Notes under the pieces: model-generated
The model's input: the letters and a program-made list of their open reading frames with translations, nothing else
What the model was told of the DNA's origin: nothing
Databases searched by the model: none
Shown: in pieces, positions 23,325 through 32,910 of the stretch
Numbering within the stretch: the stretch's first letter is position 1
Layout of the letters: every line of letters starts with the position of its first letter
From: VXPW01 sp965115815
Lineage (GTDB): Bacteria > Pseudomonadota > Alphaproteobacteria > TMED109
DNA length: 64,000 nucleotides
NCBI GenBank assembly: GCA_965115815.1
Contig: OZ220465.1
Span: 3,348,001-3,412,000, forward strand
Reading direction: 5' to 3'
Translations under genes and position numbers: made by a program

Positions 23325-25960
23325 TTATTGATCCATCTCCAGCCCCCATTCGTAGCCTTGGGCCAGGATCGCCATATGGGTGTAGCCCCGCCCGACCACC
23401 GTGGGTCCGGGTGGGGGGTCGCTGCGGCGATCGAGGTCGCCGCCGAAGATCGCCAGGGTCCGCACGGCGTGCCCCAGGTGGTCCGGTGGCGCCGAAGCTG
23501 GTGCCGACGGGCGAAGTCCTTGAGCACCAGGATTTCGGTTTTGCCGAACCGAACCTCGGCGGGCCGTTCGGGGGTTTCCCGTCCGAGCAGGACCCTGGCG
23601 AAGAGTCGCCAGGCGATCACGGCCTTGATGGTGGCCGCCCGTTCGATCCGGTGTCCGTCCCGATGGTGGAGGAATTCCGCCTTGCATCCGCGTTTCAGGA
23701 CCCGGTGCCCGTCCTCGATCCGCCCGCGCCGGCGGTACCGTTCCCGCACCCGCCGCGCCTCCTTCCGGGTCGATACCGGCAGGCGGGTGCGCAGGATCCC
23801 GTGCCGGGGCTCCACACCGGCCGGCGGATCTTCTTCGGTCCTGCGGACCGCCGTCATGGGCACGGGGTCGTGCGCGCCGGTTCCGTTCCCGGGGGGAGGC
23901 AGGTCGAAGCGCCGGAACTGCAGGGATACCTTGGCGACCCGCGCTTCCCGCAGCGCCTGGGCCTTCTGGCTGCGGGTGGAGGTGCGGGCCGACGGGCGGG
24001 CGATTTCGATCTCCAGGGATCCGGCCGAGGATTCCGCTGCCCGTGGCTCGAAGAGCTTCTCTTCGTCCTTGCCCAGGGACCGGTTGGGGCGGGCTCGGAC
24101 CCGAAGATCGACGGTGCCCAGCCGCTGCCGCTCGGCGAACCGGGCGAAGAAGTCCGCCTCCCGATCGAGTACGGAGACGACCCGCACGCCGTCCGGAACC
24201 CGCTCCGAGGTGTCTCGCAAGCCCCGCATCCCGCGGGCGGATGTCCGTTCTTCGAGCGGCGTGCCCGGCTCGGCCCGGCCGTCCGGCGCGTCGGATTCGA
24301 TGCGGGGGACGCCAAGGGGAATGCCGGTGTCCGCGGCGATCGCCCGCGTCGAATGCAGGTGCAGGCCCCGGGTGCCCGACGCGTTCCGATTGCGGTCGAT
24401 GAGGCCGAGCTCGCCGCACTTCGGATGGGTCGCGAAGTTGGGGTCCGATCCATCCTGGATCCTCAGCACCGTCGTGCAGGAGGCCCTGCGCCACGGTGAT
24501 CCCACGCTGCTGATCCGGCGACGACTGGCGAGATTTTCTCAGTTTGCGTCGCGCTGCAATCGTGCCGCCAAGGCTCGATGGGGCCTTCTTGGCCCGAACA
24601 TTGCGATCTCAAGGAGGCTATCTGTGATGAGCCGAGCCCCCACGCATTCGGATTTCGCATCTCCGAATCAGCATGGGATCGTCGTGAGCCCTGCGCCGGC
24701 GGGTGCGCTCCCGGTGCGGAGCCGGAAGGGCCTCCGGTGTGACCGCCGACGCGGCCGGCGGGTCGATCCTCCGGTAGTACCCGGTGACCGGAGCCCGCCG
24801 GCCTTGAGCGGCGGCTGGGAACGATGCGCCGGGCGGGTCGGCCATCAGGGACGCACGCGTGACCCACCGGCGGCCGAGCCGACGGACCCCCAGCGGAGCT
24901 CCGCCGAACTCGTTTGCGGTCCCGCTCCCCCGCTCCCGTCCGTCGGCCGGACCCAGGGCCTCCGCCGGTGCCGGCGCCCCGCCCAAAACCGCCCACCCGT
25001 CGCTCCGCAGCGGACGCATCCCCACCGCCTTGACCGACCGTCGCGCCTGCCCGGGGCGGGCGAACCGTCCCCGCCCGGTGGTCTCTCCCACCCGCTCCCA
25101 GCCGGCGGTGGCCAACACGGTGCCCGCATGGGTTTCCGGATCCACGAAGGTTTCGACCCGCAGGGGACGGTACCCGTACCGGGCCTCGATCTCGTCGGGC
25201 AGCCGGGCCAGCGCCCTCCCCAGCACCCGAGAGCCCAGGTTCCGGCAGCGCACCGATGGTCGGATCAGGAACCGGCTCAGACCGAGCACCGCGGGGTTCA
25301 GGTGCTGCGACCGCAGGGTCTCGTCCCACCCGATCCATCGATCCCGGGAAGCCAGGCGCAAGGCCGGCGCCGCAAAGCCCAGGGCCCCCAGGATGCCGTG
25401 CTCCGACCGAACCCGATACCGCAGTTGGGCGCCCACCTGCATCGCCGCCCCGCACGGATGCTCCCGGAACCTCAGAGCCTGTACGGAAACTATTGAGCGG
25501 TCCCGATTCTGGCCGCTCGTGCAAAGTATCGGCGTCGGAGAAACCGCTTCGAAAGCAATCTGACAGATGTGGAATGGGCTTGTCTGATCCCGATGTACTC
25601 TCCAGCCACATCGCAGATACCAGAATCAGGGCCGCTCCATAGTTTCCGCACAGGCTCTCAGCTCGTTCCCGATTCGCCGATCCATCTCCCCGGTCACCGG
25701 CACCAAGCACAGGTCGTGCAGCGCACCCGCTTCCGAGGGAACCCCAGACGGCACGGGAACCGCGGTGCCCAGCCGCCGGGGAGCGCCGCCACCCTTTCCC
25801 GCGCGGGGTGCCGACAAGCGCACCTGCCGGTTCCGCTCCAGGTCGTTCCGGACCGCCCGGCAACTGCGCTCGCGCCCGCGACCCCGCGCATCGGTCAGGG
25901 GAAACGCCCGACCTACCCGTCGAGCCGCGGCGCGACGACGGCTCGGCGGCTCCCGAGACC
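23325..25960 (-). pseudogene. DruA-like (DUF4338) domain fused to IS4/Tn5-type transposase, decayed
   Basis: Pieces of one long gene can be followed on the minus strand. N-terminal DruA-like segment, about 25930-25660: AFPLTDARGRGRERSCRAV, then DLCLVPVTGEMDRRIGNEL. Core DUF4338, 25442-25060: VGAQLRYRVRSEHGILGALG, RDRWIGWDE, SRFLIRPSVRCRNLGSRVL, ARYGYRPLRVETFVDPETHA. A linker reads VTGYYRRIDPPAASAVT. The IS4/Tn5 transposase, 24480-23325, has VLRIQDGSDPNFATHP, RGLHLHSTRAIA, VLDREADFFARFAE and YRRRGRIEDGHRVLKRGC (the Y-R-E signature). The gene is broken by the MITE at 25475-25657, by about 150 unrelated bases near 24505-24655 and by a frameshift near 23500. It ends GYEWGLEMDQ. DUF4338 is the family of DruA in the Druantia anti-phage system. 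Confidence 0.75.
25475..25657. mobile_element. 183-bp MITE of IS5 type
   Basis: Imperfect inverted repeats of 38 bases (GAGCCTGTACGGAAACTATT at the left, its complement at the right) bound 183 bases. TCA stands directly outside each end (25472-25474 and 25658-25660), which fits the 3-bp TNA target duplication of some IS5-group elements. Inside is a start of an IS5-type transposase: RYRRRRNRFESNLTDVEWA. After that the sequence runs straight into the right repeat, so it is an internally deleted IS5 element. It interrupts the DUF4338 part of the surrounding pseudogene. Confidence 0.88.
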
Positions 25961-26471
25961 GAAGCGTCTGCCGCCGGACCACGTGCGCCGGTTGCTTCAG
26001 GATGCGGTGCACGGGTTCCATGGCCGACAGGGAACCCACCGTAGAGGGTCCGAGGTCCGGGGGCAACCGGCAGGATGTGTGTGCATGGCAGCGCGCGCCG
26101 CCCGCACCACGGCGTTCCGGACCTCGGAAACCGGCGGCGGCGGACTCCCGGACGCAGGGGCCATGCAGATCATCCGTTCGATTCCCCATTCGGTGACATA
26201 GCGCACCGCGGACCGGGATCCGGCGGTAGGCGTCCACAGCAGCCAGCAGCCGCCCGCTTCCCGCAGTTTCGGCATCCTGTCTCCTCCCGACGATGCGGTC
26301 CTGCGCGGATACAGTTCCGATGGGCATTCTGCGTCCGGCGCAGGATCGCCGCACGCACCCGGAGGATCCCGCAGCCCGTGCATCCGGTCCCGCCGCGCCC
26401 CCCGCACCGACACGGACCCCGTTCGAACCGGCCGGTTGCGCCGGCGCCGGCGGCACCCTACCCATACGACC
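25961..26471. other. No recognisable gene
   Basis: A minus-strand frame at 26000-26280 (GGCWLLWTPTAGSRSAVRYV, then EWGIERM) looks protein-like but matches nothing I know. It may be a decayed gene upstream of the DUF4338 fusion. The ubiA promoter should lie at the right end. Confidence 0.4.
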
Positions 26472-27374
26472 ATGGCTCCCGTGAACCCTCTCCGCGGTAC
26501 ACTTCTGGCCGATCTCGCGGCGCTCGGCCGCTACGACCGACCCATCGGCATCTGGCTGCTGGCCTGGCCCTGCGCTTGGGGGGCCGCCCTGGCCCGGCCG
26601 CAGCCTGCGGACCTGGTCTGGCTCTGTCTCGTGCTGCTGTCCGGCGCCGCGCTCGCCCGCGCGGGCGGTTGCGCCTGGAACGACCTCCTGGACCGGAAAC
26701 TGGACGCTGCGGTAGCGCGAACCCGGAACCGGCCGCTCGCGGCGGGGCGCGTCACGGCGGCCACGGCACTCGCGTTCATCGCCGGCCACTTGGTGGCCGC
26801 CGCGTCCCTGCTGCTGCTGCTGCCGGCGCCTGCGGCTTGGCTGGTGCCCGGGGTTCTCCCCCTGGTACTGATCTACCCGCTGGCGAAACGGTTCACATGG
26901 TGGCCCCAGGTGTGGCTCGGAATCACGTTCAATTGGGGCGCCCTCGTCGGGTGGTCGGCCGCCGCCGCCGACTGGCCGGCGGCCGCCGCCCTGTGCCTCT
27001 ACGCCGGCTGCGTCCTGTGGACCGTCGGCTACGACACGCTCTACGCCTATCAGGATCGGACAGACGATCAGGCGACAGGCATCCGTTCCGCGGCCGTGCG
27101 GCTCGGTTCGGCGGGCCGACCATTCGTGGCCGGCGCCTACGCCGCAGCAACCTGCGTGTTCGCGGTCGCGCTCGGGGTCGCGGACAGCGGACTTCCTGCA
27201 TGGGCGGGCCTCGCCGGGTTCGGCATCCTGTCGGCCCGGCATGCCGTCACTGTGGATCTGCAGGATGCCGGGTCCAGCGGACGGGCCTTTCGCGGCGCCC
27301 ATCGGGCCGCCCTGATCTGGTTTGCCGGCCTCGCGGCCGACCTCGTGATGGCCGGAAGCGGCGCGGTCAACTGA
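26472..27374 (+). CDS. ubiA: 4-hydroxybenzoate polyprenyltransferase
   Basis: UbiA attaches the polyprenyl tail to 4-hydroxybenzoate in ubiquinone synthesis and is an integral membrane protein. At 300 residues it has the normal length. The first Asp-rich motif is in CAWNDLLDRKLDAAVARTRN (NDxxDxxxD type) and the second in YAYQDRTDDQATG. About eight hydrophobic helices are visible, and the RYDRPIGIWLLAWPCAW start is typical. ATG 26472 (MAPVNPLRGTLLADLAAL) is preferred over an upstream ATG at 26436 that would add only basic residues. Its end overlaps the convergent radical SAM gene by eight bases. Confidence 0.95.
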   Translation: MAPVNPLRGTLLADLAALGRYDRPIGIWLLAWPCAWGAALARPQPADLVWLCLVLLSGAALARAGGCAWNDLLDRKLDAAVARTRNRPLAAGRVTAATALAFIAGHLVAAASLLLLLPAPAAWLVPGVLPLVLIYPLAKRFTWWPQVWLGITFNWGALVGWSAAAADWPAAAALCLYAGCVLWTVGYDTLYAYQDRTDDQATGIRSAAVRLGSAGRPFVAGAYAAATCVFAVALGVADSGLPAWAGLAGFGILSARHAVTVDLQDAGSSGRAFRGAHRAALIWFAGLAADLVMAGSGAVN

Positions 27375-28476
27375 AGTCCAGTTCCCCCTGCACCGGGCAA
27401 GGCCGGAACCGGCTCACGTCGAGGTCCGGCATCCGAACGTCGAGGCCGTGACGCCGCAATGCGGCGGCGAACCGGGCTCGGATCAGGTCCGCATAGGGGC
27501 CGGTCCCGCGGTGCCGGATCCCGAATTCCGACTGGTACAGGGCCCCGCCCCGGGTCTCGCGCACCAGCGACAGGATTCGCTTGGCCGCGCCGGGGACATG
27601 CACGTGGAGCCACTCTTCGAACAGTTCCGCAACCTCGCCCGGCAGGCGCAGCAGCACATAGCGCACCGACCGCGCCCCGGCCGCGGCGGCGGCGGCCACC
27701 AGACGCTCGATTTCCGGGTCCGTGAGACCGGGTATGACCGGGGCCTGCAGGACGAGGACCGGTACGCCGGCAGCATGCAGCCGCTGCACGGCTTCGAGGC
27801 GGCGGCCCGGAGTACTGGCCCGGGGCTCCATGCGGTTGGCCAGCCGATGATCGAGCGTCGTGATCGAGACCAGCACCTGCACCAGATTCTCGGACGCGAG
27901 TTCCGCCAGTACATCGAGATCGCGCAGCACCTGCGCCGACTTGGTCACGATACTGACCGGATGACGATGGTCCCGCAGACATTCGAGAATGCGGCGCGTA
28001 AGACGCAGCTTCTGCTCCGCCGGCTGGTACGGGTCGGTATTGGCCCCGAGTGCAACCGGGGCCGGCGAGTAGCCCGGACGGGCAAAAGCCTCGCGCAGCC
28101 GATCGGGCGTCGCCGTCTTGGCAAAGATGCGGGTCTCGAAATCGATGCCCGGAGAAAGCCCGAGAAACGCATGGGTCGGACGGGCGTAGCAGTAGATGCA
28201 GCCGTGCTCGCACCCCTGATAGGGATTCACGGAGCGATCAAAGCCGATATCGGGGGACCGGTTCCAGGTCAGTCCCGTCCGGGTCGCGCTGGTCTGCACC
28301 GTGGTTTCGACCGTGGCCGGGGGCGGACATTCGGCCAGCACTGCATCGTCCACTTCGCGAACCTGCGCCTCGAACCGGCCGGTGCGGTTGCTGACCGCAC
28401 CGCGACCGCGCCGCTGCCCCGGGGAAGTGCCCGGCCGCGAGAGCCGAATCCCTGCGCCGGACCGCTGCTTGACCAT
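27367..28476 (-). CDS. PA0069-family radical SAM protein
   Basis: A protein of 369 residues has the radical SAM cluster motif CEHGCIYCYARPTH (CxxxCxxC) near residue 90, preceded by NPYQGC. The SAM barrel includes GANTDPYQPAEQKLRLTRR, VSIVTKSAQVLRDLDVL and QAPVIPGLTDPEIERL. These segments are characteristic of the PA0069/Rv2578c group. The reaction is unknown, although relatives look like spore-photoproduct-lyase-type enzymes. The end (GELDFS) is compact. The gene is alone on its strand and converges on ubiA. Confidence 0.9.
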   Translation of the reverse strand: MVKQRSGAGIRLSRPGTSPGQRRGRGAVSNRTGRFEAQVREVDDAVLAECPPPATVETTVQTSATRTGLTWNRSPDIGFDRSVNPYQGCEHGCIYCYARPTHAFLGLSPGIDFETRIFAKTATPDRLREAFARPGYSPAPVALGANTDPYQPAEQKLRLTRRILECLRDHRHPVSIVTKSAQVLRDLDVLAELASENLVQVLVSITTLDHRLANRMEPRASTPGRRLEAVQRLHAAGVPVLVLQAPVIPGLTDPEIERLVAAAAAAGARSVRYVLLRLPGEVAELFEEWLHVHVPGAAKRILSLVRETRGGALYQSEFGIRHRGTGPYADLIRARFAAALRRHGLDVRMPDLDVSRFRPCPVQGELDFS

Positions 28477-29075
28477 GGAATCATCCTAGCAGCTCTCGGC
28501 GTCACGAAAAGATCAAACCGGGGACAGGCAGGGTCCGGGCCGGTGCCCGCTTCCGGATCCCACCGCAGGGAGAATCCCGATTCGGGCGCACCGTCCGAGA
28601 CCTCCCTCCGGCGGACATCATGGCGGGCCTCCCACCTGCATGCCGAACCAGAGGTTCGCGCCCGGTTCCTTGCGCTCCTGGGGAAAGCCGTTATCGACAG
28701 CAGGACACTGCGGGCAGCAGCACCGAAGTGCGGGCGGACCCGGCGGACCGGCCGGGTGGTCGGGTCGCCGGCCATGTGCGACCCTTCCCGAACCTGCAGG
28801 AGTCTCGCCCCCGCCCCCTTCATCCATGTGGCCTGGCATCGGAGCCCGTCCTCCCGGGAGCTTGCTTGCGCTCCGGGACCCTCAGGACGATGCTGCGGTG
28901 CGGCGACCGCAGGGAGGCAAGTCACGGACGCGGAAGCGATGCGAACCGGGAGGGCGGCAGTCCGCCGTCGGATCGCCAATGCGCTGCCCCGCCCGGCCAT
29001 CGCGGTCGGCCGTCACGCGGAACCGCCCTTGTGCACAACTCGGGTTCGCGAAGCCGGCCGGAACCTGATGCTGTC
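28477..29075. other. No recognisable gene
   Basis: No frame gives a convincing protein. A stretch at 28913-28970 (ACGGACGCGGAAGCG and following bases) resembles 51056-51115. The two may be worn copies of one element, but the similarity is short and patchy. Confidence 0.4.
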
Positions 29076-29804
29076 ATGCAAGACCCGTCTCCTTCCCTTC
29101 CCGAACCTGCGGCATCGATTCCGGAGGTTTCCGTCGTCATACCTACCCTGGAATCGGCGCACCACCTAGGGGCACTCCTGCAGTCCGTAACCGGCCGGGT
29201 GGGCGAAACCTGGGTCGTGGACGGCCATTCGCAGGATCAGGCCGCCACCGTGGCCTGTGCGGAGGTCTACGGAGCCAGATTCACCACGGCGCCTCGGGGC
29301 CGGGGCGGCCAGATCCGGACGGGCTGCACCCGGTCGTCAGGGCCGTGGCTCCTCATCCTGCATGCGGATTCCTCCCTTCCCGCAAACTGGGCTGACGAGA
29401 TCCGGACGTTCATTGCCACGCCCGAACACGTGCATCGTGCAGCCTGCTTTCGTCTGGCGTTCGACGATGGATCCCGGCCGGCCCGCAGGACCGCATTCCT
29501 GGCCAACCTCCGCACCCGGATCCTCGCCCTTCCCTACGGTGATCAGGGACTGCTGATCTCCCGTACCCTGCTGGACGAGATCGGCGGCTTCCGCAATGTC
29601 CCAATCATGGAGGATGTCGACCTAGTCCGTCGCATCGGGCGCCGGCGCCTGCACATCCTGGCCGCCACCCTTCGCACCTCGTCGGAGCGGTACCGGCGGG
29701 ACGGCTGGCTGCGGCGGAGCCTGCGCAACCTGTGGTGCCTCGCACTGTGGTTCGGCGGCATGCCACCGGAGCGCATCCGCAGGATGTACGAATCCGGGGC
29801 CTGA
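29076..29804 (+). CDS. TIGR04283-family glycosyltransferase (family 2)
   Basis: A protein of 242 residues starts at ATG 29076. The GT2 fold is seen in EVSVVIPTLESAHHLGALL, the acidic nucleotide-sugar site VVDGHSQDQA, GRGGQIRTGCTRSSGPWLLI with the metal-binding HADSSLP, and the acceptor-side block DEIGGFRNVPIMEDVDLVRR. These match the TIGR04283 group, named for proposed arsenosugar synthesis. That role was assigned from genome context and is not a proven reaction. The usual partner, TIGR04282, is normally adjacent but is found here about 4.2 kb away at 34034. Confidence 0.9.
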   Translation: MQDPSPSLPEPAASIPEVSVVIPTLESAHHLGALLQSVTGRVGETWVVDGHSQDQAATVACAEVYGARFTTAPRGRGGQIRTGCTRSSGPWLLILHADSSLPANWADEIRTFIATPEHVHRAACFRLAFDDGSRPARRTAFLANLRTRILALPYGDQGLLISRTLLDEIGGFRNVPIMEDVDLVRRIGRRRLHILAATLRTSSERYRRDGWLRRSLRNLWCLALWFGGMPPERIRRMYESGA

Positions 29805-30637
29805 CCCGACACGAAGCCGTCAGACGGACGAAACCGCCGCTTGCCGCGATCGCCGCCCGCCACCCTGCGGAGCGCACTGCCTTCCCTGCTCCGTCGAATC
29901 CGCGGGCTCCTTGCGGGCGGCCGTCCCTGCCGTCGTCGAACCCCTGGATCCCGTTTCCGACAGAGTGCGGTCCTGCAATCCGCTCCGGGCCCCGTGATCC
30001 GGTCACGGGGCCGAATATCGGGACGGGGCCGGCCTTCGGCCACCCTCGCAAGCGACGATCCGAACGCACCCCGACCAGCGGGACCCTCACGTGCGGGTAC
30101 CGGGTCACCGACACCCGGTTCTCCGGTGTCCAGTTGATCGTTATCCTACGGTGTCCGAAATCGAATCCGCGTTCTCCCGCAGACTCTCGCCGCCTTCGGC
30201 ACGGAGACCGCGTTCCGGGCCTGGATCGCCGCCGCGTTGCCCCACAACCGGACTCGACGGGACGGTCCCTCTGCGGAACGAAGGGATCCCGTGTCCGTCC
30301 CGCTGCGGACGCGGATCGGAAATCCGGCAACGCCGTTCTCCCCGACGGTCGGCCGGGCGGGGATCGACCAGCGGTTCAGGAAGGCGCCGCCGGGCGCGCG
30401 CCTGCCCGAAAGATCACGGCACGTTGCAGCTTGAGGTCATGGTGTGATTCCGGAAGAGCGAAGACCCTTGCCTTGAGGGAGTGCGGCGGCGCATTCCGCT
30501 GCAATCGGGCTGGATTCCGTGAATCTCGATCCTGTCCATGGCGCGCTCCTGTGTCTGCACTCCATTGCCGGTGCCCTTTCCGGGCGGACACGAGCTCCCA
30601 GAACACCCGCCGGGCGGGCCCGCACTTGCAGGCTCAA
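29805..30637. other. No recognisable gene
   Basis: About 830 bases of GC-rich sequence with only overlapping shadow frames. One minus-strand stretch near 30100-30160 (RITINWTPENRVSVTRYP) is mildly protein-like. No IS end or RNA gene was seen. Confidence 0.4.
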
Positions 30638-30699
30638 CCCATGTTTAACGAGATTTCGGCGATTCGGGCCCGAATCGCCGAAATCTCGTTAAACATGGG
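30638..30699. repeat. 62-base perfect palindrome
   Basis: Two 31-base arms (30638-30668 and 30669-30699) are exact reverse complements with no spacer. The arm begins CCCATGTTTAACGAGATTTC. Its AT content is higher than the surroundings. The size is what two abutted copies of a transposon inverted repeat would give. It is too perfect and lacks a loop and T-run, so it is unlikely to be an ordinary terminator. Confidence 0.95.
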
Positions 30700-30791
30700 C
30701 TGGGGCTTTGAACGACTGGCTGACGCGTAATGCTGCAATGCGAGAACGGCATGGACCGTTGAGATGCGGGAGCTGACTCGACCGCCTGAAG

Positions 30792-31079
30792 TTACGCCGC
30801 TTCGAAACGCTCCACCGTGATCTCGCCGGCGCGGGAGCGAGCTTGCCAGAGATCGTAAGCCATCTGCATCCCGAGCCAGGTTTCGGGCGTCGACCCAAAG
30901 GCTTTTGAAAGCCGGATCGCCATCTCCACGGAAACTCCCGTGCGTTCGTTCACCAGCTCCGACAGCGCTTGGCGTGTCACACCCAGCCCTTCGGCAACCC
31001 GCGTCACCGTAAGCCCCAGTGGTTCGAGGCACTGCCGCTTCACGATGCCGCCCGGATGCGGAGGGTTGTGCATCCCCAT
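30792..31079 (-). CDS. higA: HigA-type antitoxin
   Basis: The 95-residue XRE-type helix-turn-helix protein starts MGMHNPPHPGGIVKRQCLEP. The HTH reads LTVTRVAEGLGVTRQALSEL, and the family ending is STPETWLGMQMAYDLWQAR. HPGxxLxxxxL at the N-terminus and this ending identify the HigA/VapI group. It lies ten bases after the toxin gene in the toxin-first order usual for higBA. It should bind and silence HigB and repress the operon. The gene is intact while the toxin frame is broken. Confidence 0.92.
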   Translation of the reverse strand: MGMHNPPHPGGIVKRQCLEPLGLTVTRVAEGLGVTRQALSELVNERTGVSVEMAIRLSKAFGSTPETWLGMQMAYDLWQARSRAGEITVERFEAA

Positions 31080-31089
31080 GACCGTCTCC

Positions 31090-31367
31090 TCAGTGATAGT
31101 CCACATAGTCAACGTCAACGGCGGATCCGTCCTCGAACCGAAAGGTCACTCGCCAGTTGCCGGAGACCGATACGGCCCAGTGCCTTTCCCGCCGCCCGCA
31201 AGCCGGTGCAGGCGGAAGCCCGGCAGGTTCATGCCCTCCGGCCCCCGGCACGTGTCGAGCGCCGCCAGAATGTCGCACACCTTCCCGACATGCGCCACCA
31301 CCACGCGCCGCGCCGTCCTGCCCTCGTACAGCGCCTTCAGGCCACGATGACGGAACGATGCGATCAC
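31090..31367 (-). pseudogene. higB: HigB-type mRNA interferase toxin, frameshifted
   Basis: HigB cleaves mRNA on the ribosome. The N-terminal frame is MIASFRHRGLKALYEGRTAR to MNLPGFRLHRLAGGGKG. The rest of a normal toxin continues one frame away as HWAVSVSGNWRVTFRFEDG and ends VDYVDYH. Joined, they give a RelE-fold protein of about 92 residues, the usual size. The switch lies in a G- and A-rich run near 31185-31200 and needs a single-base change. It could be a real inactivating mutation, a sequencing error or, less likely, programmed slippage. The antitoxin downstream is intact. Confidence 0.85.
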
Positions 31368-31493
31368 GAACCGACTCTAGACTGTCGCCTGTCAAGTGAC
31401 AACTGACATCGGTGCCATCGCCTGCCGCGAGATGAGCCCACGGGCAAAGGCCTGCAGTCAGTCCTGCGCACGCTCGGGATGAGCAGTCAAGGT

Positions 31494-31766
31494 GATCCCA
31501 TGCTTGTTGCTGTGATGCGATCGGAGTCTTGATCGCGGCGCGGGTCGACGCGTTCGAGTCTGCGATTGTGAGATATGCGGACGTCTGCGGCCCGGTGGCG
31601 ACGCGGAGCGGGGCGCGAGGGGCCTGCCGGGTTGGGTGGCCCGGCTCGGATGCTTGCGGTTTCGGTCGGGGTGTGGGCGCGGTCAGCCGGGTCTTGTAAC
31701 GGCGTGCAGAACCTGCTTGCGCTGGTCGGCATAGGGGTGACGGGCGTCGGCGAAGCTGTGGAAAGG
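31494..31766 (-). mobile_element. ISAs1-type element, right-end fragment
   Basis: The fragment matches the right end of the element at about 55877-56160 in inverted orientation. It includes the last codons of the transposase (SFADARHHYADKRKQVLHAV in the other copy) and the non-coding end that finishes CACAGCAACAAGCATGGGATC. In the 56-kb copy that same terminus is split by a MITE. To the right the homology stops abruptly, so only about 270 bases of the element remain here. Confidence 0.8.
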
Positions 31767-32157
31767 CGGCCGCGGTCCAACAGGCAATCCTCATCCTCCA
31801 CGATTTGCAGCAACACCGGCGCATCGAATTCCCGGAGCCGGTGCCGTTGCCCGGCCATTTCCGCAAGAGCCGCCCGGATCCCCCGGAGACCGAAGCGTGC
31901 AGCGAGCCGATCGGCCGCCTCGGTATCGACCGGCGCTCCATGATCGCGGCGGGTACCGCATCGTCGCGGGGGGAGTCGAATCCCTGCGTCGGGCCGGACC
32001 CGAAGCCCCCGGGCAGGCCGGTTCCGGTTGGTCACCCCACTCGCGGACATGGCGGCCGATGCCGGTGCATGATGCTCACCGGCCCGTCATCGGCCACCCA
32101 ACAGTCCATCGCGGGAGCATCATGCCGCCACCGGGGTGCGCAGCACCGTGAGCTGCC
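31767..32157. other. No recognisable gene
   Basis: A minus-strand frame at 31770-31950 (DRLAARFGLRGIRAALAEMA, then FDAPVLLQIVEDEDCLLD) looks like real protein sequence and joins directly to the ISAs1 fragment. It is probably a gene truncated by the element. I do not recognise its family. Confidence 0.4.
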
Positions 32158-32910
32158 TCAGGCGATGAACTGGAAGTCATCGGCCGTGAGGTTCGCGCTC
32201 CAGTTCTCAAGGGTCAGGGTGTCGTCCCCGAAGTGGATCACCGTATTGCCGTCCGTCTTGCGGATGTCGTCGAGGTCGTCGAATCCGGCGACCCCGGCGA
32301 TCTTCTTCAGAATGATGGTGTCCCCTCTTTGGAAGTCTTCGATGACGTCGTCGCTCACGCCCTTGTAGACGAATTCATCGTTCCCGGCCCCGCCGATGAG
32401 CCGGTCGTTGCCCGGGCCCCCGTGCAGCCGGTCGTTCCCGGCTCCGCCGTCGAGCGTGTCGTCGCCCTTGCCGCCCTGCAGCCGGTCGTTCCCGGCCCCG
32501 CCGTCGAGCGTGTCGTTGCCCATGTTGCCACGGAGGATGTCGTCCCCCTTGCCTCCATGAAGCTCGTCGTTGCCCTTCTTGCCGTGGATTTCGCTCGCGG
32601 TGTAGCCATAGACCACTTCATCCGCGTCCGTGCCCACGGGCGGCCAGACCCCGTCTTTGACCGGAACGTGCCGAAGATGCTTGTTCAGGTCGAGCTTCGA
32701 TTTGGGTACACCGATGAACTCGATTGCGAACGCAACGATGTCTTCATCACGGTAGGGGGATCCTTCTTCCCGGATGATCGTCCACGCCGGACGTGTCTCG
32801 AGAACGACAACCTTCCACCCCTCGGGCAATTCCACGATATCCCGTTCGGGATCAAACTCCCACAGGGTGGCTGCCGTAATGGGTCTGTAGACTTTGCCTG
32901 TCGTGGTCAT
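32158..32910 (-). CDS. Small RTX-type calcium-binding repeat protein
   Basis: The 250-residue acidic protein has ATG at 32910. Residues 1-110 are a unique domain (LWEFDPERDIVELPEGWKVV, DEDIVAFAIEFIGVPKSKLD). About 115-190 holds eight nonapeptide RTX repeats of GGxGNDxLx type (GGKGDDILR, GGAGNDRLH and similar), which bind calcium and fold as a beta roll. The tail of about 60 residues has FQRGDTIILKKI, DGNTVIHFGDDTLTLENW and a final DDFQFIA. Such C-termini are typical of type I secretion substrates, and there is no Sec signal. No secretion ABC transporter is in the window. Function is unknown. Confidence 0.88.
   Translation of the reverse strand: MTTTGKVYRPITAATLWEFDPERDIVELPEGWKVVVLETRPAWTIIREEGSPYRDEDIVAFAIEFIGVPKSKLDLNKHLRHVPVKDGVWPPVGTDADEVVYGYTASEIHGKKGNDELHGGKGDDILRGNMGNDTLDGGAGNDRLQGGKGDDTLDGGAGNDRLHGGPGNDRLIGGAGNDEFVYKGVSDDVIEDFQRGDTIILKKIAGVAGFDDLDDIRKTDGNTVIHFGDDTLTLENWSANLTADDFQFIA

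Noticed and set aside
23325..25960. A Druantia defence system
   Set aside because: Only the DUF4338 domain is present, fused to a transposase and decayed. No DruE-type helicase or other Druantia gene is nearby.
30638..30699. An ordinary intrinsic terminator for higBA
   Set aside because: The palindrome is perfect over 62 bases with no loop and no T-run, which is unlike a terminator.
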